27,963 nt of DNA from Actinobacillus sp. (lineage in GTDB: Bacteria; Pseudomonadota; Gammaproteobacteria; Enterobacterales; Pasteurellaceae): the NCBI GenBank assembly GCA_020026115.1, contig JAHHQY010000016.1, forward strand, positions 1 through 27,963. Reading direction: 5' to 3'. This document shows positions 6,987 to 14,605 of this stretch, in pieces. A program made the translations under genes and the position numbers. The notes below the pieces were generated by a model. The model was not told where the DNA came from. It made no database searches and saw only the letters and a program-made list of their open reading frames with translations. Positions within the stretch are counted from its first letter, which is position 1. The number at the start of each line of letters is the position of its first letter.

Positions 6987-7271
6987 TTATAAACCCATGT
7001 TTACGCGTTCTCTTAATTCCTTACCCACTTTAAAGTGTGGTACAGATTTCGCTGTTAATTGTACAGTTTCCCCTGTTCTTGGATTACGTCCCGCACGAGG
7101 CTGATGAAAATGTAAGGAAAAACTACCAAAACCACGCACTTCAATACGCTCGCCTTGTTCCAAACTTGCAGACATTTGTTCAAGAATCAGTTTCACGGCT
7201 AAATCGATATCTTTATAAGTTATCTTAGGATTTTTAGCTACTAATTTTTCGACAAGTTCTGATTTCGTCAT
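6987..7271 (-). CDS. ihfB: Integration host factor subunit beta
   Basis: A 94-residue HU/IHF-family protein, the normal IhfB length. With IhfA it forms the heterodimer that bends DNA sharply at specific sites and shapes the nucleoid, recombination and promoter activity. The family core RGFGSFSLHFHQPRAGRNPRTGE is present, and the intercalating proline of the beta arm is at residue 64 in GRNPRTG. The start at 7271 has a GGAGG site. It follows rpsA by 76 bases, the usual enterobacterial and Pasteurellaceae order, with a strong hairpin in between and an intrinsic terminator after it. Confidence 0.98.
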   Translation of the reverse strand: MTKSELVEKLVAKNPKITYKDIDLAVKLILEQMSASLEQGERIEVRGFGSFSLHFHQPRAGRNPRTGETVQLTAKSVPHFKVGKELRERVNMGL

Positions 7272-7298
7272 AATATCCTCCTAACTTCTTAAGGCTAA

Positions 7299-7325
7299 GT
7301 TAGCTTGGCTCATCACCAAGCTAAC
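7299..7325 (-). other. Perfect 10-pair hairpin between rpsA and ihfB
   Basis: GTTAGCTTGG (7299-7308) and CCAAGCTAAC (7316-7325) are perfect inverted repeats around a seven-base loop. No T-run follows on the minus strand, so it is not a canonical terminator. A role in RNA processing, 3'-end protection of rpsA mRNA or partial termination is possible. Confidence 0.7.
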
Positions 7326-7347
7326 CATTAGAATCAAGCTTCTAAGA

Positions 7348-8994
7348 TTATTCACCTTTAGCTGCTTTGAACGCTTCTGCCATTGCATTTGGAATAGAAA
7401 CATCTTCTTGTTTGTTCACGCTTGCTAACGCTACTTGTTCGTCAGCTTGGTCTTTAGCGCGTACAGATAAGTGAACGATGCGAGCTTTACGATCTAAACC
7501 AGTAAATTTCGCTTCAACTTCTTCACCTGCTGCAACTTCAGATGTTAAATCAGCTGCGCGAATATAACCTTCAACGCCGCCTGCTAATTCTACTTTAGCA
7601 CCTTTTGCATCAGCTTCAACAACGGTTGCGTTAACGATTGCACCTTTTTTGTGCGCCGCTACGAAGTTGTTGAATGGGTCTTCTTCAAGTTGTTTGATAC
7701 CTAAAGAAATACGTTCTTTTGCAGAATCAACTTGTAATACGATTGCTTCTACTTCGTCGCCTTTTTTGTATTGACGTACAGCTTCTTCACCTGGCATGTT
7801 CCAAGAAATGTCAGATAAATGAACTAAACCATCGATACCGCCTTCAAGACCGATGAAGATACCGAAATCTGTAATAGATTTGATTTTACCAGAAACTTTT
7901 TCACCTTTATTGTGAGTTTCAGCGAATTTTAACCATGGGTTAGGTTTGCATTGTTTTAAACCTAAAGAGATACGACGACGTTCTTCATCGATATCTAATA
8001 CCATAACTTCAACTTCATCGCCTAAAGAAACAACTTTAGATGGGTGAATGTTTTTGTTTGTCCAATCCATTTCAGAAACGTGAACTAAACCTTCAACGCC
8101 TTCTAAAATTTCAACGAAACAGCCGTAATCTGTTAAGTTAGTTACTTTACCAGTTAATTTGCTGTTTACTGGGTGATTTTCAGCGATAGCAACCCATGGG
8201 TCTTGACCTAATTGTTTTAAGCCTAAAGAAACACGGCTACGATCTTTATCGAATTTTAATACTTTAACATCGATTTCATCACCAACGTTTACGATTTCAC
8301 TTGGGTGTTTAACACGTTTCCAAGCCATATCAGTGATATGTAATAAACCGTCAACGCCACCTAAATCAACGAATGCACCGTAGTCAGTTAAGTTTTTAAC
8401 AACACCTTTAACTTCTGCGCCTTCTTCTAGGTTTTCTAAAATTTGTTCGCGTTCTTGGCTGTTTTCAGATTCGATTACAGCGCGACGAGAAACAACTACG
8501 TTGTTACGTTTTTGATCAAGTTTGATCACTTTGAATTCTAATTCTTTACCTTCTAAGTGAGCAGTGTCGCGTAATGGACGAGTGTCAACTAAAGAACCTG
8601 GTAAGAATGCACGAACACCGTTTAACTCAACTGTGAAACCACCTTTAACTTTACCGTTAATTAAACCAACAACGGTAGCTTGGTCTTCGTAAGCTTTTTC
8701 TAATTCAATCCAAGATTCGTGACGTACTGCTTTTTCACGAGAAAGTTTAGTTTCGCCGTTACCATCTTCGAAAGCTTCTAAAGCTACTTTAACGGTGTCG
8801 CCGACTTTAACTTCTAATTCGCCTTGGGCATTTTTAAATTCTTCTTCAGAAATACGAGCTTCTGATTTAAGACCTGCATCAACATAAACGTTACCTTTTT
8901 CGATAGCAACTACTGTTGCTTCGATGATATCGCCTAAGTTAGGTTGTTGAGTTTGTAATGATTCTTCAAAAAGTTGAGCAAAAGATTCAGTCAT
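7348..8994 (-). CDS. rpsA: 30S ribosomal protein S1
   Basis: A 548-residue ribosomal protein S1, as in Haemophilus (about 549). It unfolds and captures mRNA on the 30S subunit for initiation. Six S1/OB-fold repeats occupy roughly residues 20-90, 105-172, 190-260, 275-347, 362-434 and 449-520; repeats 3-5 show the recurrent G-x-V-x-x-x-T-D-Y/F-G-x-F/I core followed by H-x-S/T-x-M/I. The ATG at 8994 gives the MTESFAQLFEESL start of orthologues; an in-frame extension upstream is not credible. The ribosome-binding site is weak (AGAAGA), as expected for rpsA, whose translation is autoregulated by S1 through a structured leader; two hairpins lie in this leader. It contains none of the repeated TTCGGYGCGA words. 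Confidence 0.98.
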   Translation of the reverse strand: MTESFAQLFEESLQTQQPNLGDIIEATVVAIEKGNVYVDAGLKSEARISEEEFKNAQGELEVKVGDTVKVALEAFEDGNGETKLSREKAVRHESWIELEKAYEDQATVVGLINGKVKGGFTVELNGVRAFLPGSLVDTRPLRDTAHLEGKELEFKVIKLDQKRNNVVVSRRAVIESENSQEREQILENLEEGAEVKGVVKNLTDYGAFVDLGGVDGLLHITDMAWKRVKHPSEIVNVGDEIDVKVLKFDKDRSRVSLGLKQLGQDPWVAIAENHPVNSKLTGKVTNLTDYGCFVEILEGVEGLVHVSEMDWTNKNIHPSKVVSLGDEVEVMVLDIDEERRRISLGLKQCKPNPWLKFAETHNKGEKVSGKIKSITDFGIFIGLEGGIDGLVHLSDISWNMPGEEAVRQYKKGDEVEAIVLQVDSAKERISLGIKQLEEDPFNNFVAAHKKGAIVNATVVEADAKGAKVELAGGVEGYIRAADLTSEVAAGEEVEAKFTGLDRKARIVHLSVRAKDQADEQVALASVNKQEDVSIPNAMAEAFKAAKGE

Positions 8995-9024
8995 AATTAA
9001 TCTTCTATATATAAAAAATAACGT

Positions 9025-9048
9025 CCACTTCAAATCCATGAAAAGTGG
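9025..9048 (-). promoter_or_regulatory. rpsA leader hairpin, proximal
   Basis: CCACTT (9025-9030) and AAGTGG (9043-9048) form a six-pair stem about 30 bases before the rpsA ATG, next to a weak ribosome-binding site. In E. coli the rpsA leader folds into hairpins that S1 itself recognises for autoregulation; a similar role here is inferred. Confidence 0.45.
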
Positions 9049-9052
9049 GGTT

Positions 9053-9084
9053 GAAAATAAAAGTTTATTTGTCCTTAAATAAAC
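9053..9084 (-). promoter_or_regulatory. cmk-rpsA intergenic hairpin, distal
   Basis: GTTTATTT (9063-9070) pairs with AAATAAAC (9077-9084) around a six-base loop, and a TTTTATTTT tract follows on the minus strand. It could be a weak terminator after cmk or part of the rpsA leader fold. The stem is AT-rich. Confidence 0.45.
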
Positions 9085-9105
9085 TCACGGTTGTTTGTTA
9101 CCGAG

Positions 9106-9774
9106 TTACTTGCCTTGCTGTTGAATATAATCCAATGCTTTTGCAATGACCGCCTCAATACTTAAAGATGTGCTGTCTAATAATAGTGCATCATCTGCAG
9201 GTTTTAACGGTGCTGTTGCGCGATTTCTATCACGATAATCACGCTCTTCGATCTCGGCTAAAATCTGGGCAAAGTTACCACTAATTCCTTTACTTTGCAA
9301 CTGTTTTAAACGTCTTTTTGCACGCTCTTCTGCACTTGCATCTAAAAAAAGTTTCACTTGCGCCTGTGGAAAAACGACGGTTCCCATATCTCGACCATCG
9401 GCAATTAAGCCGGTTCCTTTAGCAAAATCACGCTGTAACTGTAATAACGCTTCACGCACTAAAGGGAAAGGAGCTACTTTTGAGGCCGTTTGGGCGACTT
9501 CTTGAGTTCGAATCTGTTTGCTTACATTTTCGCCACCTAATAACACCTTCACTTCGCCATCTTGGGGAAGAAAGCGTAAATCTAATTTCTCAGCTAATTT
9601 TGCTAATGCGTTTTCATCGTCTAAAGCGACATGATTTTTTAAAGCGGCTAAAGCACAAACGCGGTAAATGGCCCCGCTATCTAATAATTGATAACCTAAT
9701 TTTTCAGCTAAAGCATAACTTAATGTGCCTTTGCCTGCGCCACTCGGCCCATCTACGGTAATAATTGTGGTCAT
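9106..9774 (-). CDS. cmk: Cytidylate kinase
   Basis: A 222-residue P-loop kinase that phosphorylates CMP and dCMP with ATP, feeding CTP and dCTP pools. The Walker A motif GPSGAGKGT is at residues 9-17, the CMP-binding LLDSGAIYR follows, then GRDMGTVVFPQAQVKLFLDASAEERAKRR and the lid region ERDYRDRNRATAPLKPADDA. Length fits the family (about 227 in E. coli). The ATG at 9774 was chosen because it has an AAAGGAG site and gives MTTIITVDGPSG; the upstream extension is spurious. The start codon overlaps the stop of the upstream VirK-family gene as ATGA, indicating translational coupling. rpsA follows by 111 bases, a long-conserved neighbour pair. Confidence 0.97.
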   Translation of the reverse strand: MTTIITVDGPSGAGKGTLSYALAEKLGYQLLDSGAIYRVCALAALKNHVALDDENALAKLAEKLDLRFLPQDGEVKVLLGGENVSKQIRTQEVAQTASKVAPFPLVREALLQLQRDFAKGTGLIADGRDMGTVVFPQAQVKLFLDASAEERAKRRLKQLQSKGISGNFAQILAEIEERDYRDRNRATAPLKPADDALLLDSTSLSIEAVIAKALDYIQQQGK

Positions 9775-10658
9775 GATAACTCCTTTAAATGTTGCGCAAC
9801 TTGTAATGCACATTCATCTAACATGGCATAACGTTTGCGATACATCGATCGTTTTTTACTTTGAATTTCTTCTAAGGGTTTGCGTTCAAGAGAGAGCGGA
9901 ATTTGCCAATAGCCCTCTTGCTCTAATGTTCCTGCATTTTCTTGCCAAAATTCATCGTAATTAAATAATAATTTTGAATGATCGTTAAAACGATACTTCG
10001 CTTGATTTTTATGCGCAATGCCCAATAAGTCTAACTGTAACGTTTCACTGAATAATTTAAAGCCATTAACTAACATAAACATAGGGCGAATGCCGTGTAA
10101 GGCTTTCGTTGCGGTTTTCATTAATTGCTGTGCATTGTCCGCATTCGTACCTTGAATACTCGCAATTAAACATTTTTTCGGCGCGAGAAAAGTAAATGAC
10201 GCATCATATAAACGCGTTTGCTCGCTATTTACAATATTTAGGGAAAAGAAACCTTCAAATGGGTCAATTTCATTAATATTTAAATAAAGTTGCCATTCTG
10301 GCGTTAAATTCGCTAACAAAATATGTTTTTCTTGCACTAATTTTTCGCAAAGCTTCGCACCGAAAATTTGTTCTGCTAAGGCGAAATTTTCACAAATTTT
10401 CTCTAAGCGTTGAGCGGGAGAAAATCTTGTATCGCAATATTTGCGCAATAACGCATCACAACGATAGGCATCTTCTTGAAATAACGGTTGCCAAACTGGG
10501 TGCTGATTTAAAAACGCACAAAATTGTGTGATTTCTTGCCCCATTTGCCAAGAATACCAATGAAAACGTAACCAAGAACGAAAACGCTTCAAGGGACGTC
10601 TTTCTTTGCGTTGAAACTCCGCAAAAGTGGGAAATGAATAAATAGAATGGTTTGTCAT
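9771..10658 (-). CDS. VirK/YbjX-family protein (DUF535)
   Basis: A 295-residue protein of the VirK/YbjX (DUF535) family. Enterobacterial members such as Salmonella VirK and YbjX are linked to envelope or LPS changes and resistance to antimicrobial peptides, but the biochemical activity is unknown. Recognisable features are the N-terminal basic WLRFHWYSWQ stretch, LYLNINEIDPFEGFFSLNI, SFTFLAPKKCLIASIQGTNA, and the C-terminal segment RSMYRKRYAMLDE. No signal peptide or membrane helix is evident. The ATG at 10658 gives a natural start, but its ribosome-binding site is weak (AAGAAAA). Its stop overlaps the cmk start by four bases (ATGA). It carries two exact TTCGGYGCGA words in opposite orientation, near 10182 and 10360. 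Confidence 0.85.
   Translation of the reverse strand: MTNHSIYSFPTFAEFQRKERRPLKRFRSWLRFHWYSWQMGQEITQFCAFLNQHPVWQPLFQEDAYRCDALLRKYCDTRFSPAQRLEKICENFALAEQIFGAKLCEKLVQEKHILLANLTPEWQLYLNINEIDPFEGFFSLNIVNSEQTRLYDASFTFLAPKKCLIASIQGTNADNAQQLMKTATKALHGIRPMFMLVNGFKLFSETLQLDLLGIAHKNQAKYRFNDHSKLLFNYDEFWQENAGTLEQEGYWQIPLSLERKPLEEIQSKKRSMYRKRYAMLDECALQVAQHLKELS
10177..10186 (+). repeat. TTCGGYGCGA word, copy 3
   Basis: TTTTTTCGGCGCGAGAAA within the VirK-family gene; on the coding strand it is read as L-A-P-K. Confidence 0.65.
10355..10364 (-). repeat. TTCGGYGCGA word, copy 4
   Basis: Plus-strand TCGCACCGAAAATTT within the VirK-family gene; on the coding strand it is read as I-F-G-A-K, a different frame from copy 3 in the same gene. 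Confidence 0.65.
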
Positions 10659-10792
10659 AAATTTTCTTAAGCTTAAAAATCGCAAAATTATAGCAAAAAA
10701 ACGAAAACTTAGTAAAAATTTTTCTTTTAGCACCTTTTTAAGGTTGCATAGCTTTTCAGATGATGTTGCACTTCTCCCCTTTTCTTTTCAGC

Positions 10793-10832
10793 AAAAAAAT
10801 AAGCGTCAATTTTTACTTTTTGACGCTTATTT
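10793..10832 (-). terminator. Intrinsic terminator of ptrA
   Basis: AAATAAGCGTCAA (10797-10809) and TTGACGCTTATTT (10820-10832) are perfect inverted repeats around a ten-base loop, with seven T on the minus strand (10793-10799). It ends a few bases past the ptrA stop. Confidence 0.88.
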
Positions 10833-10839
10833 CCTCATT

Positions 10840-13620
10840 TTATTTCACTTCTTTGGCTTTTTTCCCTATTGCGTTTATTTCCACAAAGCGATTTTGCTGT
10901 AAAAATTTTTGCATTCGCGCCGAAAAATCCGCCAAGGTTAAGGTTTCTAAGGCTTTCGCGACTTTTTGACGATGAGATTTTGTTTCCCCCGTTAGTAAAA
11001 TATTTTGCCAATAGCGCTCTGCACTTTGCGCTAAATTTTGCGGTTTTTGCAATAACTCTGTTTGCAAAATTGCTTTTTGCGCAATAAATTTTTCTTGGCT
11101 TAATAAGGCTAATTGTTGCGCAAAATCTTGCTTAAAGGTGAGAATTCGCGATTTTAATTCCTGCGCTGAAACCTTTGGCGATTCCACCACAAAAACCATG
11201 CCCGCTTGCTGATAAACCGGTTTTGCACCAGCAAAAACAATATAACCTAGCTGTTGTTCTGTGCGTAAGCTATTGAAAAATTCCGCTTTTAACATTTGTG
11301 CTAAAAGCGCAACTTCCGCTTGTGCCGTTGGGCCTTGTTCCCAAGGTAAATAAAAACTGATTGCGTTATCGGCGTGATCGACCTCAATATTTTGCGTTTC
11401 TCTTTGAGAAATTTTCGGCGCGAGAGGCATTTCCCACGAAGTCTTAAAATTCGTGGTTGCTAAATTTTTCGCTAAAATCTGCGCAAAATCTTCGGCTTGC
11501 GCCCAATGATTATTACCGTAAACCAACATTTTCACAGCCATTTTTTGCATTAATTTATGCACAATCGGCAAAATATTTTCTGCATTAAGCGTATCTAATG
11601 CTTCGCTTTTTTGCTTAGGTAACAAACTTTGAGCATATAACTTCACATTTAAATAGGTTAATGTTTGTTTAAAAGGCATAAAAGTAGCAAAATTTTGTAA
11701 TTCTTGCTGATAATCCTGTTTCACACGCTGGAACAGCGCAGGATCTACTTGAAAGTTTTGCCAATGTTGCAACATTGTTTGTAGTAGCTCTGGCATTTTT
11801 TGCGAATAACCTTGCAATGACAACTGCCACATTGATGGACTTGCACTTAAACTGCCATATAATCCTGCCAAACTTGCATCATAACGTTGCGTATTCAAAC
11901 TTTCGTTAAAAAGACGGGCGAATAAAGTCATAGCCACTTTTTCTTGCGCGCTTAATTCGCCTTTGGGTTGCAAGGCGATTTCGACGACACTTCGTGGCAC
12001 ATTAAATTGCGTATTATGTTGAAAATAAAGCATTATTCCATTCGGTAATCGCATTTCTTTCGCTTGCTCTGAGGCTTTTTGTAGGCGGTAATCATCCGCG
12101 ATAAAAGCATTTTCCTTTGGTAAATGCATTTTTTCGAGCCAAGACTTATTTTCGGCGCGAAGTTGAATGTTGGCTAAATTTAATGGGCTTATTTTATAAG
12201 GCACATGAAAATACGGCGTGCGTTGCGCGCTTTCAATTTGGGGCGCTGAAACTTGTACAACGGCATTTTTGCCTTGCATAAAACTTAAGGCCTGCTGAAT
12301 TTTTTCAGCATCATAGCCTTGGTAAAGCGCGCCTAAAGCTAAGACATCTTGCGCTGGATATTGATTTAAATTCATAGCAAGATGCGATACTTCATCGATT
12401 GGTGCGATTTTTTCACGAAATTGAAATTCACGTTGCATTAAGGTGGCTAAGGCTTGATAACGTTTTTCCCCTTGCGTTTCTTGGCGAAGCAAATCCAAAT
12501 AGGCAAAAATCATTGCCAAAACTTGTTCTTGCTCCGCATAACCTTGCGGGGTTAATTTCACACCAATCGAAAAATTAACTTCATCGCCCATTTTTTGTCC
12601 GATACCGGCGAATAACTCGCTGATTAACCCTTGTTTTTTCAAGGTTTGCGCTAAACTTCCTTCACCTTCATAGCCTAAAATATAAGCAAGATAACTCCAC
12701 ACTTTGTGATATTGATCCGTTAAGGTATAAGGCAAAGCAAAATTTAACGTTAAGCTTTGTGTGGGTTGCAAGGTCTTATTTTCTAATAAAATTGGTAAGT
12801 TGACCCCAGCAAATAATTTCGTTTGCTTTGTAGGTTTTGTCACTTTTTCTCTTTTCGGCACAAATGAAAAGGCCTCTTCGCCCCATTGCATTAAAGTTTG
12901 CGTATTTTCACGGCCAATAATGACGGCGCTCATTCGATCTGCTGAATAATATTTTTGATAAAAATCCAATAAGGCTGGGCGCACATTTTCCGCAGGCAAG
13001 GTTTCTAAACTCCCTACGTTAAAACGAGAAAAAGGATGGGCTGGATTTAACGCTTGCTTATACACTTCATTATTTCGCCAAAAATGTGCTTGTAATTTAG
13101 AGCGATATTCGGAATTCACCGCCTCGCGCTCTCTTGCTACATAATCTTCCTGCATTAAAGGGGCTACAAAAAAACGAGCAAAACGCGCTAATCCGCCTTG
13201 CAAATATTGCGGGTCAATATTGAAGTAATAATTGGTATTTTCGAATGCGGTAAAGGCATTATTACTGCCTCCATGCTGAGTGATATATTGTGAAAATTCA
13301 TCGGGCGTTGGATAGCGATCTGTGCCTAAAAACAACATATGTTCTAAAAAGTGAGCTAAACCTAAAAAGTTGTTAGGGTCGGCTGAGCTTCCTACGGCGA
13401 CATCTACGGCAACCGCCGCTCTTGGGGCTTCTTTGTCTGAAATAACTAATAATTTCAAGCCATTTTTCAACGTTTTATAAGCAAACTCTCGCGTATCATT
13501 GACGCTTTTAATGATTTGGCCACTTTGAGTAAATACGGCTTCTTTTTCACTAACATCTTGCGCCCAACTTGGCATTATCCACATTAACATACTACACATT
13601 AGCCAACCTTTAACTGGCAT
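10840..13620 (-). CDS. ptrA: Pitrilysin (protease III), periplasmic M16 zinc protease
   Basis: A 926-residue M16 metalloprotease (E. coli PtrA is 962). A signal peptide covers about residues 1-20, with cleavage likely after PSWA. The inverted zinc motif HFLEH gives ligands His90 and His94 and catalytic Glu93. The third ligand Glu171 lies in EREAVNSEYRSK, 77 residues after the second His, the same spacing as in E. coli. Four M16 half-domains follow in order, with the inactive C-terminal half including FNSLRTEQQLGYIVF. It should degrade small peptides and unfolded proteins in the periplasm. The start at 13620 has an AAGGAG site. It is transcribed alone, diverging from nif3 and ending at its own terminator, and carries three TTCGGYGCGA words read in two ways (F-S-A-R, L-A-P-K, L-R-A-E-N). 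Confidence 0.96.
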   Translation of the reverse strand: MPVKGWLMCSMLMWIMPSWAQDVSEKEAVFTQSGQIIKSVNDTREFAYKTLKNGLKLLVISDKEAPRAAVAVDVAVGSSADPNNFLGLAHFLEHMLFLGTDRYPTPDEFSQYITQHGGSNNAFTAFENTNYYFNIDPQYLQGGLARFARFFVAPLMQEDYVAREREAVNSEYRSKLQAHFWRNNEVYKQALNPAHPFSRFNVGSLETLPAENVRPALLDFYQKYYSADRMSAVIIGRENTQTLMQWGEEAFSFVPKREKVTKPTKQTKLFAGVNLPILLENKTLQPTQSLTLNFALPYTLTDQYHKVWSYLAYILGYEGEGSLAQTLKKQGLISELFAGIGQKMGDEVNFSIGVKLTPQGYAEQEQVLAMIFAYLDLLRQETQGEKRYQALATLMQREFQFREKIAPIDEVSHLAMNLNQYPAQDVLALGALYQGYDAEKIQQALSFMQGKNAVVQVSAPQIESAQRTPYFHVPYKISPLNLANIQLRAENKSWLEKMHLPKENAFIADDYRLQKASEQAKEMRLPNGIMLYFQHNTQFNVPRSVVEIALQPKGELSAQEKVAMTLFARLFNESLNTQRYDASLAGLYGSLSASPSMWQLSLQGYSQKMPELLQTMLQHWQNFQVDPALFQRVKQDYQQELQNFATFMPFKQTLTYLNVKLYAQSLLPKQKSEALDTLNAENILPIVHKLMQKMAVKMLVYGNNHWAQAEDFAQILAKNLATTNFKTSWEMPLAPKISQRETQNIEVDHADNAISFYLPWEQGPTAQAEVALLAQMLKAEFFNSLRTEQQLGYIVFAGAKPVYQQAGMVFVVESPKVSAQELKSRILTFKQDFAQQLALLSQEKFIAQKAILQTELLQKPQNLAQSAERYWQNILLTGETKSHRQKVAKALETLTLADFSARMQKFLQQNRFVEINAIGKKAKEVK
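10915..10924 (-). repeat. TTCGGYGCGA word, copy 5
   Basis: Plus-strand TCGCGCCGAAAAAT within ptrA; on the coding strand it is read as F-S-A-R. Confidence 0.65.
11414..11423 (+). repeat. TTCGGYGCGA word, copy 6
   Basis: AAATTTTCGGCGCGAGAG within ptrA, with the full AAATTT tail; the coding strand reads L-A-P-K. Confidence 0.65.
12151..12160 (+). repeat. TTCGGYGCGA word, copy 7
   Basis: TTATTTTCGGCGCGAAG within ptrA; the coding strand reads L-R-A-E-N. Confidence 0.65.
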
Positions 13621-13730
13621 ATTTCACTCCTTTTGCGAAAAAATAAGAGCTAAAGGATAATCAATCTCTGACTTTTCTTCAATCATTGCCCTACAAAATG
13701 CGCCGATTTTCACATAGAATGTCTTCTTGC

Positions 13731-13740
13731 TCGCGCCGAA
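13731..13740 (-). repeat. TTCGGYGCGA word, copy 8
   Basis: Plus-strand CTCGCGCCGAATTTT in the 151-base gap between divergent ptrA and nif3. The rest of this gap shows the two ribosome-binding sites and no convincing promoter. Confidence 0.65.
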
Positions 13741-13771
13741 TTTTAGGCGTTAACTTAACTTAGGACACATT

Positions 13772-14527
13772 ATGCTAAATGTTGAATTAGAAAAAATCTT
13801 AAATGAAAAACTCGCTATTCATAGGCTGTCTGACTATGCGCCTAATGGCTTACAAATAGCAGGTAAGAAAGAAGTTCATAAAATTATTACCGGTGTTAGC
13901 GCCTGCCAAGCCTTAATTGATTATGCCGTTGAACAAAAAGCCGATGCGATTTTAGTTCATCATGGCTATTTTTGGAAAGGCGAAGACCCGCGCTTAATTG
14001 GTATGAAAGGCAAACGCATTAAAACGTTAATGCAACATGATGTGAATTTATACGCTTACCATTTACCTTTAGATATTCACAGTGAATTAGGTAACAATGC
14101 CTTATTAGCTCAAGCGCTTGGCTTACAGAATTTGCAAGGTATGGAAGATTCGCCTTTGAGTATTCCTATGTGGGGGGAATTAGAACAGCCTATTTCTGGG
14201 CAAGATTTATGCGTAAAATTGGAACAATTACTTGCGCGTACGCCTTTGGTGAGCCATGAAAATGCGCCTGCTTTCATTAAACGTATTGGTCTTTGTACCG
14301 GTGGCGGACAAGATTATATTGATTTAGCGGCAAAACTCAATTTAGATGCTTTTATTACCGGTGAAGTGTCAGAACGCACCATTCACAGCGCGCGCGAACA
14401 AGGTTTGCATTTTTTCAGCTGTGGTCATCACGCTACGGAACGCTTTGGTATTCGTGCTTTAGGCGAATGGTTGCGAGAAAATTATGCTTTAACGGTAGAA
14501 TTTAAAGATATTCCAAACCCTGCTTAA
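13772..14527 (+). CDS. ybgI: NIF3/YbgI-family dinuclear metal-binding protein
   Basis: A 251-residue cytoplasmic protein of the NIF3 family, close in length to E. coli YbgI (247). The family forms a toroidal hexamer with a dinuclear metal site. The metal-binding histidines are visible as VHHGYFW (His63, His64), the YHLPLDIHSELGNN segment, and the C-terminal SCGHHATERFGIRAL. The name 'GTP cyclohydrolase 1 type 2 homologue' is used in databases, but the physiological reaction is not established. The start at 13772 has an AGGA site and the family-typical opening LEKILNEKLAIHRLSDYAPNGLQIAG. It is a single plus-strand gene, divergent from ptrA and convergent with serS, sharing a bidirectional terminator with the latter. 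Confidence 0.93.
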   Translation: MLNVELEKILNEKLAIHRLSDYAPNGLQIAGKKEVHKIITGVSACQALIDYAVEQKADAILVHHGYFWKGEDPRLIGMKGKRIKTLMQHDVNLYAYHLPLDIHSELGNNALLAQALGLQNLQGMEDSPLSIPMWGELEQPISGQDLCVKLEQLLARTPLVSHENAPAFIKRIGLCTGGGQDYIDLAAKLNLDAFITGEVSERTIHSAREQGLHFFSCGHHATERFGIRALGEWLRENYALTVEFKDIPNPA

Positions 14528-14530
14528 AAT

Positions 14531-14579
14531 AAAAAATCGCTTAAACAGAAGTTGATTTTCTTGCTTTAAGCGATTTTTT
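14531..14579. terminator. Bidirectional intrinsic terminator between nif3 and serS
   Basis: AAAAAATCGCTTAAA (14531-14545) and TTTAAGCGATTTTTT (14565-14579) are perfect 15-base inverted repeats around a 19-base loop. Each strand ends in a T-run, so it serves both convergent genes. Confidence 0.88.
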
Positions 14580-14605
14580 CGTTTTAAAGTTATTTCAGTT
14601 TTTGC

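Noticed and set aside
10177..13740. The clustered TTCGGYGCGA words as a transcription-factor regulon or a small mobile repeat
   Set aside because: They occur in both orientations inside unrelated coding regions as well as gaps, without fixed spacing to promoters, and are too short and flank-variable for a mobile repeat. A regulator site remains a weaker alternative.
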